Shown here piece by piece: positions 1 to 10,665 of a stretch of DNA of 64,000 bases. This stretch comes from Neoceratodus forsteri. Its lineage: Eukaryota; Chordata; Ceratodontiformes; Ceratodontidae. The notes under the pieces are model-generated. The model was not told the origin of the DNA and ran no database searches. It worked only from the letters and a program-made list of their open reading frames with translations. Position numbers and translations under genes: made by a program. Where the stretch lies: contig CM028129.1 of the NCBI GenBank assembly GCA_016271365.2, forward strand, positions 461,852,501-461,916,500, given 5' to 3'. How positions within the stretch are numbered: the first letter of the stretch is position 1; every line of letters begins with the position of its first letter.

Positions 1-1460
1 GCGAAATCAATGTACAGAACAAATTAAGAAAATCACAGTGACACTGTTCATGAGCAGAGGTCTTAAAGTGGCTATGTTGAGAATTTGGTGAAAAAATTCC
101 TAAAAATGACTTTTACGAGCGTGCGTTGCACAGTTCCTATGCATGCTCGTAAGTTTGCAAATTTAATATTTTCACTCCAGATTTTCAACATGTCCATTTT
201 ATTAAACTTCCTTACGAACAGTACAGCTGCAATTTTTCATATGTCGCCCAAAATGTGTTTTCGCACATGTAGCGCACAATGGTGCTGTTGGTGTGCGAAA
301 GCAATGTTTAGGACAGATTAAGAAAATCACAGTTACACTGTTCATGAGCAGAGGTCTTAAAATGGCTATGTTGAAAATTTGGTGACAAAAGTCCATAAAA
401 TGACTGTGTTATGAGTGAGCATTGCACAGTTTCCACGCACCCTCGTTAGTTCATGACTTTGTAATATTTTCAGTCCAGATTTTCACCAGTGGCATTTTTC
501 CACGCTTCCTTATGAGCAGCACAGCTGCCATTTTTCACAACATGGCTGAAGTGTGTTTTCACACTTTCAGTGCAGAGATGCGTGGTCACTGTGGGAAATC
601 ATTGTTCGGCACAGATAAAGAAAATCACAGTGACACTGTTCATGATCGGAGGTACCAAAATGCCTGAGTTGACAATCTGCTGTAAGAAATCCCCAACCTA
701 ATTATATTATGGGTGTGCGTTGCACAGTTTCTATGTACGCTCGTGACTTCACCATTTTTTTAAATATTTTTACTACACATTTGCAACATAGCCATTTTTT
801 ACACCTCCCCATGAAAGAGTACAGCTGTCATTTTTTACATCCTGTTCGGAATATTTTTGCACCTGTGGTGCTAAATGCCGTAGTCACTGTGCATAAGCAG
901 CTTTCGGCTAACAAACTGATATTCCCCCTGTTCATGAGGTGGGGTCACAAAACAAACATGTTGAAAATTTGGAGTGAAAATACCAACGAATGCCTGAGGT
1001 ATTAGGCTTTTCAACTATAATGCCCGACCCTATAGAGAATGACAGGCATCAGGGGTGTGACTTGGGATTCTTGCCTGTGATGCTCATACCATTCCACACC
1101 TGCAGTCACTGAGAGGCATCGAGATATGCCTTGGACTCTTGACCCCCAAAGTTCACCCCATTCTCCTATCGCTTCCATCTCACGTGCTTCCTAATGGAAT
1201 GGGGAATTGTGCAAAGATAAAGAGATCCCAAGGCACACCGTGACACTTGTCAGTGTCTGCAGGGTGGGTGTGGGTGAAATGTGCCATTATGCCTGATGAC
1301 CCAAAGGCACACCCCAATGCCTGTCCATATCTGCAGGGTGGTGGCGGGGTTGGCTTCAGTTCAATACTTCACTGCCATTCCTATTATGCAGCTGTCTAAC
1401 TCCTACACTACCAATCCCAATGCCAGCAAGCAAACATTCGGCATTGACAAATGCTTGTTT
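1..1460 (+). repeat. Family-P repeat, copy A (5' part outside the window)
   Basis: This is the right-hand part of an unrecognised interspersed repeat with no coding capacity. About 1.0 kb of tandem palindromic units is followed by a ~500-bp unique tail holding the phrases 'caccccattctcctat', 'gttcaatacttcactgcc' and the end 'gcattgacaaatgcttgttt' at 1441-1460. The same order is found in copy B (to about 6,587), in reverse at 45,880-47,780 (copy D) and, very decayed, at 7,984-8,542. The shared sequence stops at 'gcttgttt' in all well-preserved copies, so I take 1460 as the element end. I do not recognise the family. A non-autonomous DNA element is one option. Confidence 0.7.
34..930 (+). repeat. 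Tandem array of ~295-bp double-dyad units (copy A)
   Basis: Three tandem units begin at 34, 328 and 626, each marked by 'cacagtgacactgttcatga' or a close variant, so the period is 294-298 bp. Every unit is nearly self-complementary about two axes. One axis lies in 'gagcgtgcgttgcacag...atgcatgctcgt'. The other lies between 'actgttcatgag' and the inverted 'cttacgaacagtacagctg'. The phrase 'atggctatgttgaaaatttgg' recurs inverted as 'ccagattttcaacatgtcca'. Short ORFs here are translation noise in repeat DNA. Confidence 0.8.
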
Positions 1461-1839
1461 AGTTTAACTAGTGTGACCCTCGTCTGTTTACTGACATACA
1501 AATACTGTGCACTTCCCACTTAGAATATGCATCATCTAAGTACAGTTACTAAAGACAAATCCCTGCAAGTAACATTTATGCAAAAAGACATGCCAGGATG
1601 TGCATGTATATTTTTCAGCATTAATACAAAACTTAGCAGATTATGATAAACACCCACAGTGTTTGTAATAGTGAGTAAAAAAACATGATTCTTGTCAGGG
1701 ACCTCTATAAAACCAATCAGTGCACCATTAAAAGAAGATATAACATTACAGTATAACCACAGGCATACGACTCATGGAATTACCATTTGAGTTAACCTAC
1801 TGTATTTAAACAGAAAAAACAAACAAGAGATTCCTTTAC
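1461..1839. other. Unassigned AT-rich spacer
   Basis: I see no coding signal, terminal repeats or tandem structure in this stretch between family-P copy A and the PPP4R3 exon relic. Confidence 0.5.
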
Positions 1840-1981
1840 CCTCACTCTCTGCCCTGACAAGCAGGGGCATGCCCTTCAGCCTCTCCTCATAGCCCCAGAA
1901 GACATGCCTGGTCTCCTACTTGTCCCACTGGTGGTCTTCGTTGAGGGTGTAAATCTTAACTCAGAGCTGTGTGTCTATCAT
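1840..1981 (-). pseudogene. PPP4R3: PPP4R3 (SMEK) first coding exon, decayed relic
   Basis: Read on the minus strand from an ATG at 1981, 47 codons match the N-terminus of the protein phosphatase 4 regulatory subunit 3 family (SMEK1/2), the start of its PH/EVH1-like domain. Recognisable pieces are 'VKIYTLNEDHQWD', 'YEERLKGM' and 'LLVRAESEG'. Two in-frame stops, one at codon 7 (TGA) and one after 'HQWDK' (TAG), make it non-functional. The match ends within a glycine codon (G at 1840) followed directly by GTAAAG (1839-1834), a splice-donor-like hexamer. This suggests a genomic exon copy rather than a spliced retrocopy. In vertebrates this family's first coding exon ends at about this point (from memory). 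No second exon is visible nearby. Paralogue (A or B) cannot be assigned. Confidence 0.72.
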
Positions 1982-2639
1982 CATGCCCGCTTGCCTGCAT
2001 GACCACTTTTACATGCAAAAACAAGTGACTAAAACACCCAGCATGGCAAGCAAGCAAGAACAAAATCAAATAGGAGATTGAGACTCCCTTCTTTTTAATT
2101 CACTTACTGGGGTATTTTTTGTCATTGCCAAATCGACTATGGCAACAACTGTACTGAGATTTCTTTAATTTTTAAATATGTCAAAGGACTTCCCAGTGGG
2201 GAAAAATTAAGACAGGATATACAGAAAGCATTTCTGACTGCTTATATAATTTTGAACACATTCTTTATGCTCTGCAGATTAAATAGTAAATTATGCAGGC
2301 AGATGTGCGGTGACTTCTTTGTTGGTTTGATATTTGGCTTTTATGTTTTACCCCTTGTGTTAGAGTGTTCATTGTCCTTCTAACGGTTCTGCTGCTACAA
2401 AATAATGAATGGCATCAATGTTTCTAGGGTGACTCATCACACTTACGATTCCCTGTCTGGGCTTCACACTGTGACTGCACCCATTTCCTCCTAATGTGTG
2501 CACCAGCATAGGACTGATCTAGAGGTAGTGTTCAGGCCACCAGAGCACCACTCAGGGACCGCATCAGTTAAATAAAATAAAGGTTTTATCACGCAGCCAA
2601 TTAGCAGCAGCCGGAAAAAAAACTCTGCACTCATATGCT
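1982..2639. other. Unassigned spacer upstream of the exon relic
   Basis: This is AT-rich DNA with no supported ORF, repeat unit or terminal repeat. If the PPP4R3 exon relic came with genomic flanks, part of this stretch could be its old 5' UTR and promoter, but nothing in the sequence proves it. Confidence 0.4.
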
Positions 2640-2810
2640 AGAAAAAAAGGAAAGTAATATAGAGAATTGCATTACAGTAACACACATTACTCTCACGAAA
2701 ACATAATTTGTAACTTCCCAACATTACATTCTCTTACAAGTAATCTGTTACTGTTACTAGTTACATGGAATTGTAGTTAGATTACAGTAATGTGTTACTA
2801 CCCAACACTG
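2640..2810 (-). mobile_element. hAT-like MITE fragment
   Basis: On the minus strand the element begins at 2810 with 'cagtgttgggtagtaacaca', the hallmark end of a widespread vertebrate hAT non-autonomous family. It is followed by runs of 'gtaatctaac', 'gtaacagtaac' and 'acttgtaagagaatgtaatg'. The opposite terminus could not be placed with confidence: a CAG-type end near 2,520 is possible but weak. Without it no 8-bp duplication can be confirmed. Confidence 0.55.
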
Positions 2811-3274
2811 CTGATTTGCTGCTAGACTCAAGAGTGCATATCCTCCATTGGCTCCATCCAGTTCCAGTTATGTTTGAAGAATTTTGGTGAAGTATTTTCT
2901 AGCAAAATCGGGTAAATAAAATTGAATATTTTCTTGCACCTATCATTTATTTATTTTTTTTTAATAACATACATTCAAAATTTCTGTATGTAGGATAAAC
3001 TCTAGTCCATTTCAAACAGCAGAACAATATTAAGATACTACTACAGAACATGAACATCATTGCAAGCATTATGCACCATAATCATTAACATCAGGCCACA
3101 TTTTAACATTACTATTAATCTTCATAACTAATTCATCACTAAGAAAGAAAAAGAAAAAGAATCAGATGGCCTGCCTATCAGCTCATTTATAATAAATGAT
3201 ATCATCCAGTAGAATTTATCCATCAAACCAACATTAAGCTAAGAAACCAACATAACAGTCCATCCCCACTGTGC
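2811..3274 (-). mobile_element. Probable 3' UTR and A-rich tail of the L1-like ORF1 fragment
   Basis: This stretch follows the ORF1 stop (3275-3277, minus strand). At about 2,943-2,966 the plus strand has T-rich 'atttatttttttttaata', which on the minus strand is an A-rich tail. If this is a real poly(A) tail, the element consists of ORF1 plus a short 3' UTR with no ORF2, like a half-L1. The remainder up to the hAT-like end at 2810 is AT-rich with no other signal. Confidence 0.35.
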
Positions 3275-3597
3275 TCAACCCACTTCATCCACACCTTCCA
3301 GCATGATTTCAGATAATTCTTTATCAGAAGAAATTGGGGACTTTCCACTTCTTGACAGATCCAACACATACTGGGCTTTCATAAACTCGACCAGCTGGTT
3401 GACCGCAAAAAAAATATATACTGCTTGCCCTTACGTTTAATTTGCACCTTTGCCAGTGCTAGTAACTGAAAAGTCCCTCCCAGCCCTAAAATGTCTTGAC
3501 AGTAGTTCAAAAATGTCCTCCTTCTCTGTTGCGTTTGAATGGAGAAATCAGGGTTAACATAAAAGCGATGAGATTTATAAACTTGCCCCTTATTCAA
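3275..3597 (-). pseudogene. L1-type ORF1p C-terminal domain fragment
   Basis: The minus-strand reading gives 'FYVNPDFSIQTQQRRRTFLN', then 'LGGTFQLLALAKVQIKRKGK'. This matches the C-terminal domain of L1-clade ORF1 proteins, where the usual pattern is a 'PDFS...T...R..F' block, 'F.LL.PA.L.V...GK', and then an aromatic. A frameshift after 'STSWSSL' near 3,379 is needed to continue into 'MKAQYVLDLSRSGK' and the final stop at 3275. The coiled coil and RRM expected upstream are not recognisable, so the copy is truncated. It could be L1 or Tx1 clade. It is unrelated in frame and sequence to the larger L1/Tx1 element at 21-33 kb. Confidence 0.5.
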
Positions 3598-3795
3598 GAG
3601 TGGACATTCCCTCTTTTAATCCTGATAAGTATCACATCTGCATTATGTTCCTTATGTCTAAGGGAGTTAGATTTACATTTTAATTCTCACCTTAGGTCTC
3701 CCTTACTCAACAAAACACAGTGGGTAATTTTATTAGCCTGTCTTTCTTTCTGTAACTGTTTTTCTATTTTTTGTTGTTTTCCCATTGTGCTTTTT

Positions 3796-6587
3796 ATGTT
3801 TGCTTGTGCACATGCTCAAGAACCATTATGTGGCAGCCTAGGAGAGAAGCGGGTTGAGGAAGGCCAATGCTGGCACTGCATTTGTGGGCTTGGCAGTGTT
3901 CAACCAATGCAGGCCCAGCATCCTGATGATACTGGTTCTGTAGAAGTGCCACTAAACTTGAAATGATTTGGCCGCCCGCAATCAGGGGCTGCCTCATCAT
4001 TGCAGCATCAACCATCCCGCTGCAATGATGGAGCGTCCCGTCATAGCAGGGCGGTACCTTGCCTGGTGTAACAGTTTCATGAATATGGTAGCGGCTATCA
4101 CCATCCACCTAAAAGCCCTATGAAAGCCAATGGGGGTGCCCAATCCCCCTGTCAGCAGGCCCCCCCCCCAGTTCATTTGCCGAAGAGGGGGCCCACTACC
4201 CATCAGCATAATTCCCTCCTCCATTTGTTGTGAGCTGAAGGGGTGCCCAATCCCCCTCAGCATCATGCCCCCCAAACAGCCTTTCTTTGCTGATGGGGGA
4301 CCCAATCCCCATTAGCTCCAGTCCTCCTCCCCAAAAACACAGGTGGGACACTTGGAGCCCACCCCAGTGTGACCAAAGCAAGCCTGAAAAACAAAAACCT
4401 TCCTGTGATGTCTTTTTTTAATTCTCCCTGAAACCAAGAAAATTGTCCCTTGAGGTGTCTCGTGCCCCCTCCTAATCTGTCACCCACCCTCTGTGCACCC
4501 TGTCTCCCCACACCCCCTCACCCCATACTTACCTACAGAGCCTAGTGCAACGATCTTCAGTGGACTGGGAACACGTCTGCACTCTTCAAAGCCAACCGCG
4601 AACTGAAGAAATGCCGTTAAGCTGTTTAATGGCATAAATATGGGGTTTTCAACTTATTTGGATATCCTGGCCATTTTTTTGACTTTTGGCACAAAATTTT
4701 CAACATGGGGTTATTGGGATCCCTCCTCATGAATTCAGTCACCGTCATGATGTTATTCGGTCCGGAAAGGTGATTTCGTGGTCACTGTGTGGAATCACCT
4801 TTTCAGACCTATTAACAAAATGACAGTGCCACTGTTCATGAGGTGGGCTCTCAAAAAGCCTATGTTGAAAATTTGGTGAAAATAAAACCCCAAAATGGCT
4901 TTTACGAGCGTGCATTGCGCCGTTTCCATGCACACTCATAACTTCTCGAGTTTGGAATATTTTCACTCCAGATTTTCAACACTGACATTTTTCCATACCT
5001 CCTTATGAATAATACAGCTGTCATTTTTCACATCCTGGCTGAAATGTGTTGTCGCACTTCTGGCGCAGAATAGCGTAGTCACTGTGGGAAATCAGTATTC
5101 AGGACAAATTAAGAAAATCTCAGTGACACTGTTCATGAAGAGAGGTCCTAAAATGCCTGTGTTGAAAATGTAATGACTTAAGTCCATAAAATGACTGAGT
5201 TATGAGCGTGCGTTGCACAGTTTCCATGCACCATTGTAACTTTGCAAATCTGTAATATTTTCACTCCAGATTTTCAACATTGGCATTTTTTCACAGCTCC
5301 TTAGGAACAGTACAGTTGTCATTTTTCACATTCTTGCTGAAATGTGTTTTTGTACTTTCGGCACATAATATCACGGTCGCTGTGGGAAGTCAGTGTTCGG
5401 GACAGATTAAGAAAATCACGGTGACACTGTTCATGAGCAGAGGTGCTAAAATGCCTATGTTGAAAATTGAAAATTTTGTGGCAAAAGTCCACAAAATGAC
5501 TGTGTTATGAGTGTACATTGTGCAGTTTCCACGCACCCTCATAATTTCGCGCATTTGTAATATGTTCACTCCAGATTTTCAAAATTGCCATTTTTTCACA
5601 CCTCCTTTTGAACAGTACAGCTGTCATTTTTTATATCCTGCCTGAAATATGTGTTTACACATCTGGTGCAGAATAGCAGGGTCGCTGGGGGAAATCAATG
5701 TTTGAGATAGATTAAGAAAATCATAGTGACAGTGTTCATGAGCAGAGGTCACAAAATGTCTATGTTGAAAATTTGGTGAAATAATTCCACTAAATGACTG
5801 TGTTATGGGCATGCGATGTGCAGTTTCCATGTACGCTTGGAAGTTCAAGCATTTTTAATATTTTCTCTACAGATTTTCAACATTGCCATCTCTTCACACC
5901 TCCCTATGAATGGTACAGCTGTCATTCTTCACATCCTGCCCGATCTATGTTTTCATGTGTCTGGCACACAATGGCACGGTCGCTGTGGAAACTCAAGGTT
6001 CAGGACACATTAACAAAATCACAGTGCCATTGTTTATGAGAAGGGTCCCAAATGCTTTTGTGAGGTGGTGAGTCACAAAAAGGCCATGCTGAAAATTTGT
6101 AGTGCAAATACCAACAAACACCCAGAATGTTAGGGTTTCTAACCATAATGTCCCACCCTGTACAGGCTTACAGGCATCAGGGGTGTGCCTTTGGATTGCT
6201 GACTGTAATGCTCATGCCATTCCACCCTCCCACCCTGCAGTCAGTGACAGGCATCGAGGTGTGCCTTGGACTCTTCAGCCCCAGAGTTCACCCCATTCTC
6301 CTATACTGCACCCATTTCAGCATATGTCCTTATGGAATGGGGTGACTGTAAAGCCGAATATCTCAAGGTACACATCAACACTTGTCGGTGTCTGCAGGAT
6401 AGAGTGAGGTGAAATGGCATGAATGTTATGGGCGACGACCCAAACGCATGTCCGTCTCTGCATGGTGGAGGTGGGGTTGTCGTGAAGTTCAATACTTCAC
6501 TGCCATTCCTATTCTGCATCTGTCTAACTCCTGCATTTCCAATGCTAATATCAGCAAGCAAACATTCAGCATTGACAAATGATTGTT
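3796..6587 (+). repeat. Family-P repeat, copy B (apparently complete)
   Basis: The left end 'atgtttgcttgtgcacatgc' at 3796 matches, in inverted orientation, the right end of copy D ('gcgtgcaagcaaacat' ending at 49,104). The right end matches 'gcattgacaaatg.ttgtt' of copies A and D. In order it contains a GC-rich part with repeats of 'ggggtgcccaatcccc' (about 4,130-4,320), a conserved link 'cttacctacagag...gtctgcactcttcaaagcc' (4,530-4,600), five palindromic units (4,630-6,060) and the unique tail (6,100-6,587). The phrase 'atgtttgcttg' near both ends in inverted orientation may be a short TIR, but in the right end it lies about 20 bp inside. No coding sequence is recognised. Confidence 0.68.
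4630..6060 (+). repeat. Tandem array of ~295-bp double-dyad units (copy B)
   Basis: The phrase 'cagtg.cactgttcatga' recurs near 4,823, 5,121, 5,417, 5,723 and 6,020, giving five units of about 296-306 bp. Each unit has the same two dyad axes as copy A. Several units keep the 'gagcgtgcgt...acg' palindrome core, CpG sites included. Confidence 0.8.
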
Positions 6588-7983
6588 CTTCAATGAATTG
6601 ATCTTCCTTCTTGCTGTTGTCTAAACAACCAATCTTCCCAGAGCTTTTATTAAAAAGTAGAATAAATAAAAACAAAATTAAAACAAACTCAAAATATAAA
6701 TCCTTGCAATGTCTTGTTGCTTTTAAGCTTCCAAGGATGATTTCAGCTGAAATGGGGAGTACAAAATGCCAGAAAGATGGCCATCAGGTGGTGTATTTTT
6801 TAGTAAAAAAAAATCTGCTTTAAAAATGTCTATAAATGACTAGGTTCATTTACATGCAGTGGTCTGCATTGTTACCTGCATTACAGACCAACTGCAACGT
6901 TACATTTTTGATGTGTGCAAGTGATCTCCTTCAAAACAGAAATGAGTGTTTACTGTTTCTGCCATCCCTGTTTTTCTTGGTTCATCGAGTCTTGTGCCTT
7001 TATACCCCACTGTGTACTTGTGCCATTCCATTCTATTCAGTCTGATGACAGATGCTCGAGAGAGAATGCAAAGCAGGCAAGGTTTCTGAGGAATAAAACC
7101 CAAAAATTTTTTCAAAAATAAAAGTTTGAATTTGAAGGCATAATTCATTTGGGGAGGAATGTCCCTAACAAATTCAGTTGAAAACATACAAAAAAATCTT
7201 CCCTGCAGTTCCAATTGTTAATTTATTTAGAATATGGCTTACTATAATTTGCAGTAATGAAGGTATCTGCATGGGGACAATTTGTCTAGTGTTTTCAACA
7301 GAATTCATTTGAGTACATCCTCCCAAACTGAATTCTGCATTGTTGTAACTTTTTGTTGCCTTCCAGGGGGAAAAAAAAGAGATTTAATTTACATGTGGAA
7401 GTGCAATCTGAATAACCTCAACCCCCACCCCACCCTCAACTTGCAAGCAAATCCCAACATGGAATGGGCCACTGAAGCAATACAGGGCAGTGCATGTGAA
7501 GGGCACTGAGAGTGAGACAGAAGTGAGTGGAGCAGAGTGCATTATGGAGTGAGATCTAAAGGTAAGCTCCATGTAAAGGAGCCTAATAAGAGAGAAGATC
7601 TCCACTTGGAAACCAACCAGATGCTGCCCTCTCACTCTTTGTTTCTCTTTAAATTTTCTCTCTCTATTTTTGTCTCTTTAACTCAGCATTGCCTCTTTCT
7701 ACAATACTTGAAAATAACCAAAATCAAAGCCTGTGATTGTTTTCTTCTTCTGCTGCTCTCTTCTCAGTTGTATTTGAACCCAGTTCATTCTTTTCATCTT
7801 CTTATCCCAATCCTCTCCTAAAGACACTGTAGTGCAGGGGCCGTGGGGCACTGCACTGCTGCCTGAGCACCTCTAAAGGCATTGTAGCACAGAGTTTGTG
7901 AGCCTCTGTGCTGGTGCCTCACATATTGTGGGAGTTCAGGGTCCAAATAAAGATACTATTGCAATATCTCAAAAAGTAAGGAC
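6588..7983. other. Unassigned spacer
   Basis: This is 1.4 kb with no recognisable protein, TIR or tandem structure. Short ORFs of 60-100 codons occur on both strands but carry no domain signature. A near-duplicated phrase ('ctaaagacactgtagtgcaggggccgtgg...' and 'ctaaaggcattgtagcacagagtttgtg...') at 7,818-7,910 suggests a degenerate two-copy ~55-bp repeat. Confidence 0.45.
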
Positions 7984-8542
7984 ATAAATTGCAAAAAAAC
8001 TGTGTTAATGCATCAGTTAGGGTTAAAGCAACAAAAGTAGGGAAATGTGGTGTTAGGATATTGAACACTAACACCACACCACAACCTGACCCTGCAAAGA
8101 TGAAGAGGGATCAGGGAGGTGGTATTGGAGTCGTCAGACCTAATGCTCACCCCATTCTCCTATGCTGTGCCACCCAGCTTATTTCCTAATGGAATGGCGT
8201 GAGCGTTGGGGCTACAATTGTGAACATTCATTTTGGTCAGGATTTGAAAAATGACAGCAATCACATTAATGAGGTGTTGTGAAAAAAATGGCTATGTTAA
8301 AAATTTGGGGTCAGAATATTGAAAATTACCAAAGTTGTGAGCATACATTGAAAAGTTTCAATGTACACTTATAACTTTGTAGTTTTTAAATATTTTTACC
8401 CCAAATTTTCAACATTGCCTTCATATGCCCCCCCCCCCAGTAAGCAAGGGTCAAGAAAATATTCAAATGCTGCCCGACAGGTGATTTCACACCACAAATG
8501 TGAAAACATGTTGGTCAGGATTTGAAAAATGGCAGCTGTCAC
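7984..8542 (-). repeat. Family-P repeat, copy C, segment 1
   Basis: This is the old, CpG-poor start of a third family-P copy, oriented like copy D and opposite to A and B. Its first ~80 bp align loosely to the D end ('actgtgttaatgcatcagttagg...gatattgaac' against 'catttgtcaatgctgaatgtttg...gtattgaac'). Then come 'caccccattctcctat' and one palindromic unit ('aatggctatgttaaaaatttgggg' with its inverted partner 'ccccaaattttcaacattgcc'). The palindrome core has decayed to 'gagcatacattgaaaagtttcaatgtacac'. The copy is interrupted at 8,542 by a LINE and resumes at 19,769. Confidence 0.6.
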
Positions 8543-8545
8543 ATT

Positions 8546-8848
8546 GATGAGGTGAAGGTCTGTGAACAACATATTCCTATGAAACGAAGGAGAATAAAAG
8601 CCTCTAATGCCAATTGGTACAACACAGACCTGCATGGACTTAAAAAGGATAGAGATAACACATGGCATAAGGAAAAGCTCACAGGTGCAGCTGGGGATTG
8701 GAATTCCTATAAGCAGGCCAGAAACAAATATGTTTTTGAGAAAAGATTTGCTAAGCAAAACTACTATAAGGCAGAATTAGAAACAAACAGAAATAAAAAT
8801 CCAAAGATCCTTCTGAAGCACCATGGCAAATCGAATGGGCAAAACAAA
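8546..8848 (+). pseudogene. LINE-R ORF2 linker region fragment
   Basis: The open frame reads 'RRIKASNANWYNTDLHGLKK', then 'NKYVFEKRFAKQNYYKAELE' and 'NPKILLKHHG'. This is the basic segment between endonuclease and reverse transcriptase in CR1/L2-group LINEs, usually of the form 'W.n..l..lk..rd..w...k...w..yk..rNk...i..aK..yy...l'. The ATG at 8522 lies in the host repeat, so it is not a real start. The frame is closed at 8,849 and the upstream endonuclease is missing. Confidence 0.55.
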
Positions 8849-9281
8849 TAAGGTGCAGGTGAAAAGAATTGAAATAAATGGCCATTTGGCTTCCCTGAAT
8901 GACGCAGTGGCAAATGCTTTTAATAACTTTTTTTGCAGCAGTTGGAACACAAGGATTAGAATCTTCTCCTCTTGGGTTAGGTCCAGTGGTTGAAACTCAA
9001 GAAAAAGAGGATGCCCAAAAAATTATCAGGTCAGGAGTGTTTAAGTTTAAACACATTCTAATGAAATAGTAAGGGATAAGCTGTTAAAATAGATACTAAA
9101 AAGCAAGTGGATTGGAACATGCATCTCCAGGCATTGCCTATCCTTTGACCTATATTTTCAGTTTTTCACTCGTTACTGGTGGGTTTCCAAAGGGATGGAA
9201 GTCCCAGAAATAATATTGATTTTTAAGGGAGGGTAAAGACAAGAAATAAATAATTATTGTCTGATTTCCCTCCTCCTTATA

Positions 9282-9797
9282 GTGTCCAACATTTTTGAGA
9301 AGCTGGTATCTAGGCAATTGAAGAATGTTTTGGAATCAAATAAGATAATAAATGAATACCAGTCAGACTTTAGGTCCAAACATAGTACCCACACAGCCTT
9401 GATGAAAGTTGTGGGAGATAAACAGTGGAGTCTGGACATGAGAATGTCTGTGGGTGCTGTATTTGTGGACCTGTTTGAAGCCTTTGACAGACTGCATCAT
9501 GACATTCTCCTGTCCATGCTCCATGAAATGGGGATACAAAATGAGGAAATTGACTGGTTCAAAATGTATTTAATGGGACAAGATCAAAGGGTGAAGATAG
9601 GCCCTTACAGATACAACACAGCTGATATAAAAACTGGTGTTTTTCAGGGGTCCATACTGGGCTTAATCCTGTTTAACATCTATATAAATAATTTGCAGTT
9701 TCACGACTCCTTGGTCAATTATCATATTTATGCAGATGTTACTATGATATATGTAGAGGGGAAAAGAAAATATGTGAAAGAATATAAATTACAGTAG
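9282..9797 (+). pseudogene. LINE-R reverse transcriptase core, active site damaged
   Basis: This 171-codon open stretch covers RT domains 2-5: 'FEKLVSRQLKNVLESNKIIN', 'YQSDFRSKHSTHTALMKV', 'GAVFVDLFEAFDRLHHDILL', 'GVFQGSILGLILFNIYINNL' and the catalytic region 'YHIYADVTMIYVEG'. The FVDL and AFD motifs are kept. The universal YADD is YADV here (9,729-9,740) and the usual GVPQGS is GVFQGS, so the enzyme is inactive. Flanking sequence at 9,900-10,100 continues the RT C-terminus ('EYKYLGVLLDVKLNWEAHHE'). No promoter belongs to this stretch. Confidence 0.75.
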
Positions 9798-10100
9798 GCT
9801 TTATTTTACTTTCAGAACTTTCTTAGGAAACAGAAGTTATGTCTAAACACAAAAAAATATAGTCAGCATTGCTTTTGCATGTTGATTAAAGTGATGCACC
9901 CTTTGTGATCTTGGCTCAGAATGGAGTACATATACAACCAGTAAAAGAATACAAGTACTTGGGAGTCTTGCTGGATGTTAAATTAAACTGGGAAGCACAC
10001 CATGAGGCCTTTTTGACAAATATGGGCAAAACGCTAGGAATATTGTATAGACTATGAAGTTATATGACTCCTGAAATATGCCAAAAAATTATTAACACCA

Positions 10101-10114
10101 TGGTGCTTCCTGTA
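10101..10114. repeat. 14-bp target-site duplication, left copy
   Basis: 'tggtgcttcctgta' occurs here and again at 18,949-18,962, exactly bounding the inserted 8.8 kb LINE. Joining across it restores the reading of the host LINE ('VLPV' followed by 'LDY'). Confidence 0.82.
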
Positions 10115-10319
10115 GATTCAAGATTAAGTTTACTGTTGACAAATACAATTGTCATCACAATTAAAAAGACATTAATGAGTAAAAAATTAAAAACATACAC
10201 ATCATCCAATAATTTCCATTAAAAAAATTACAAATAAATAACATACAAAGAGCAAACATCATCTTATATTGCACATTAGCCTACCCTAATCTCCTTTAGG
10301 GATGTCTTTTACTGCATTC

Positions 10320-10616
10320 CTAAAGTCTGCCAAATCTTGTGACTTTATCCACAATGACTTTTTCTTCTGAATTCAGTAGATAATTAATTTGGTACAGTGG
10401 ATCAATGTCTAGAGTGGCAAGAACATCCCCAAGGATTTGTATCCTCTCTTTGTTATATAGGGGGCAGAATAAAAGCAAGTCAGTTATATCATCTTTGTTT
10501 TTATGACAGGCACACAGTTCCAAGTCTGATTTCCCATAAAGGCTTCTCAAAGTCTGGCTGTCTATATAACCAAATCTGAGTTTGGTAAATATCTTTCTTA
10601 GATCTGGATTTTGCAT
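10320..10616 (-). pseudogene. LINE-V ORF2 C-terminus with Cys/His cluster
   Basis: The open frame reads 'LRKIFTKLRFGYIDSQTLRS', then 'CACHKNKDDITDLLLFCPLY' and 'RIQILGDVLATLD'. The C-x-C...D/H...C-P-x-Y arrangement followed by a basic residue is the usual zinc-knuckle-like C-terminus of I- and Jockey-type LINE ORF2 proteins. It directly follows the thumb fragment at 10,666-11,232 with a frame break between them. Confidence 0.6.
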
Positions 10617-10665
10617 GAAATGTAAGTATTTTTTTTATCCCATACACTCTTGTATTATTAACTGA

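Larger units (their letters stand above)
8543..10114 (+). mobile_element. CR1-group LINE ('LINE-R'), 5' part of the interrupted copy
   Basis: This is the 5'-truncated upstream portion of a non-LTR retrotransposon inserted in family-P copy C. It runs from the EN/RT linker through most of the reverse transcriptase, with many stops and shifts. The coding path is cut at 10,114 by the insertion of another LINE and continues at 18,949 with the matching residues ('MVLPV' before, 'LVLPVLDYRDVVY' after). The 3' tail is at 19,740-19,768. RT sequence style is CR1/L2/Rex1-like. The clade is not resolved by eye. Confidence 0.7.

Noticed and set aside
3496..3966. 156-codon plus-strand ORF
   Set aside because: It is antisense to the L1-type ORF1 fragment and then runs into family-P sequence. 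No protein signature.
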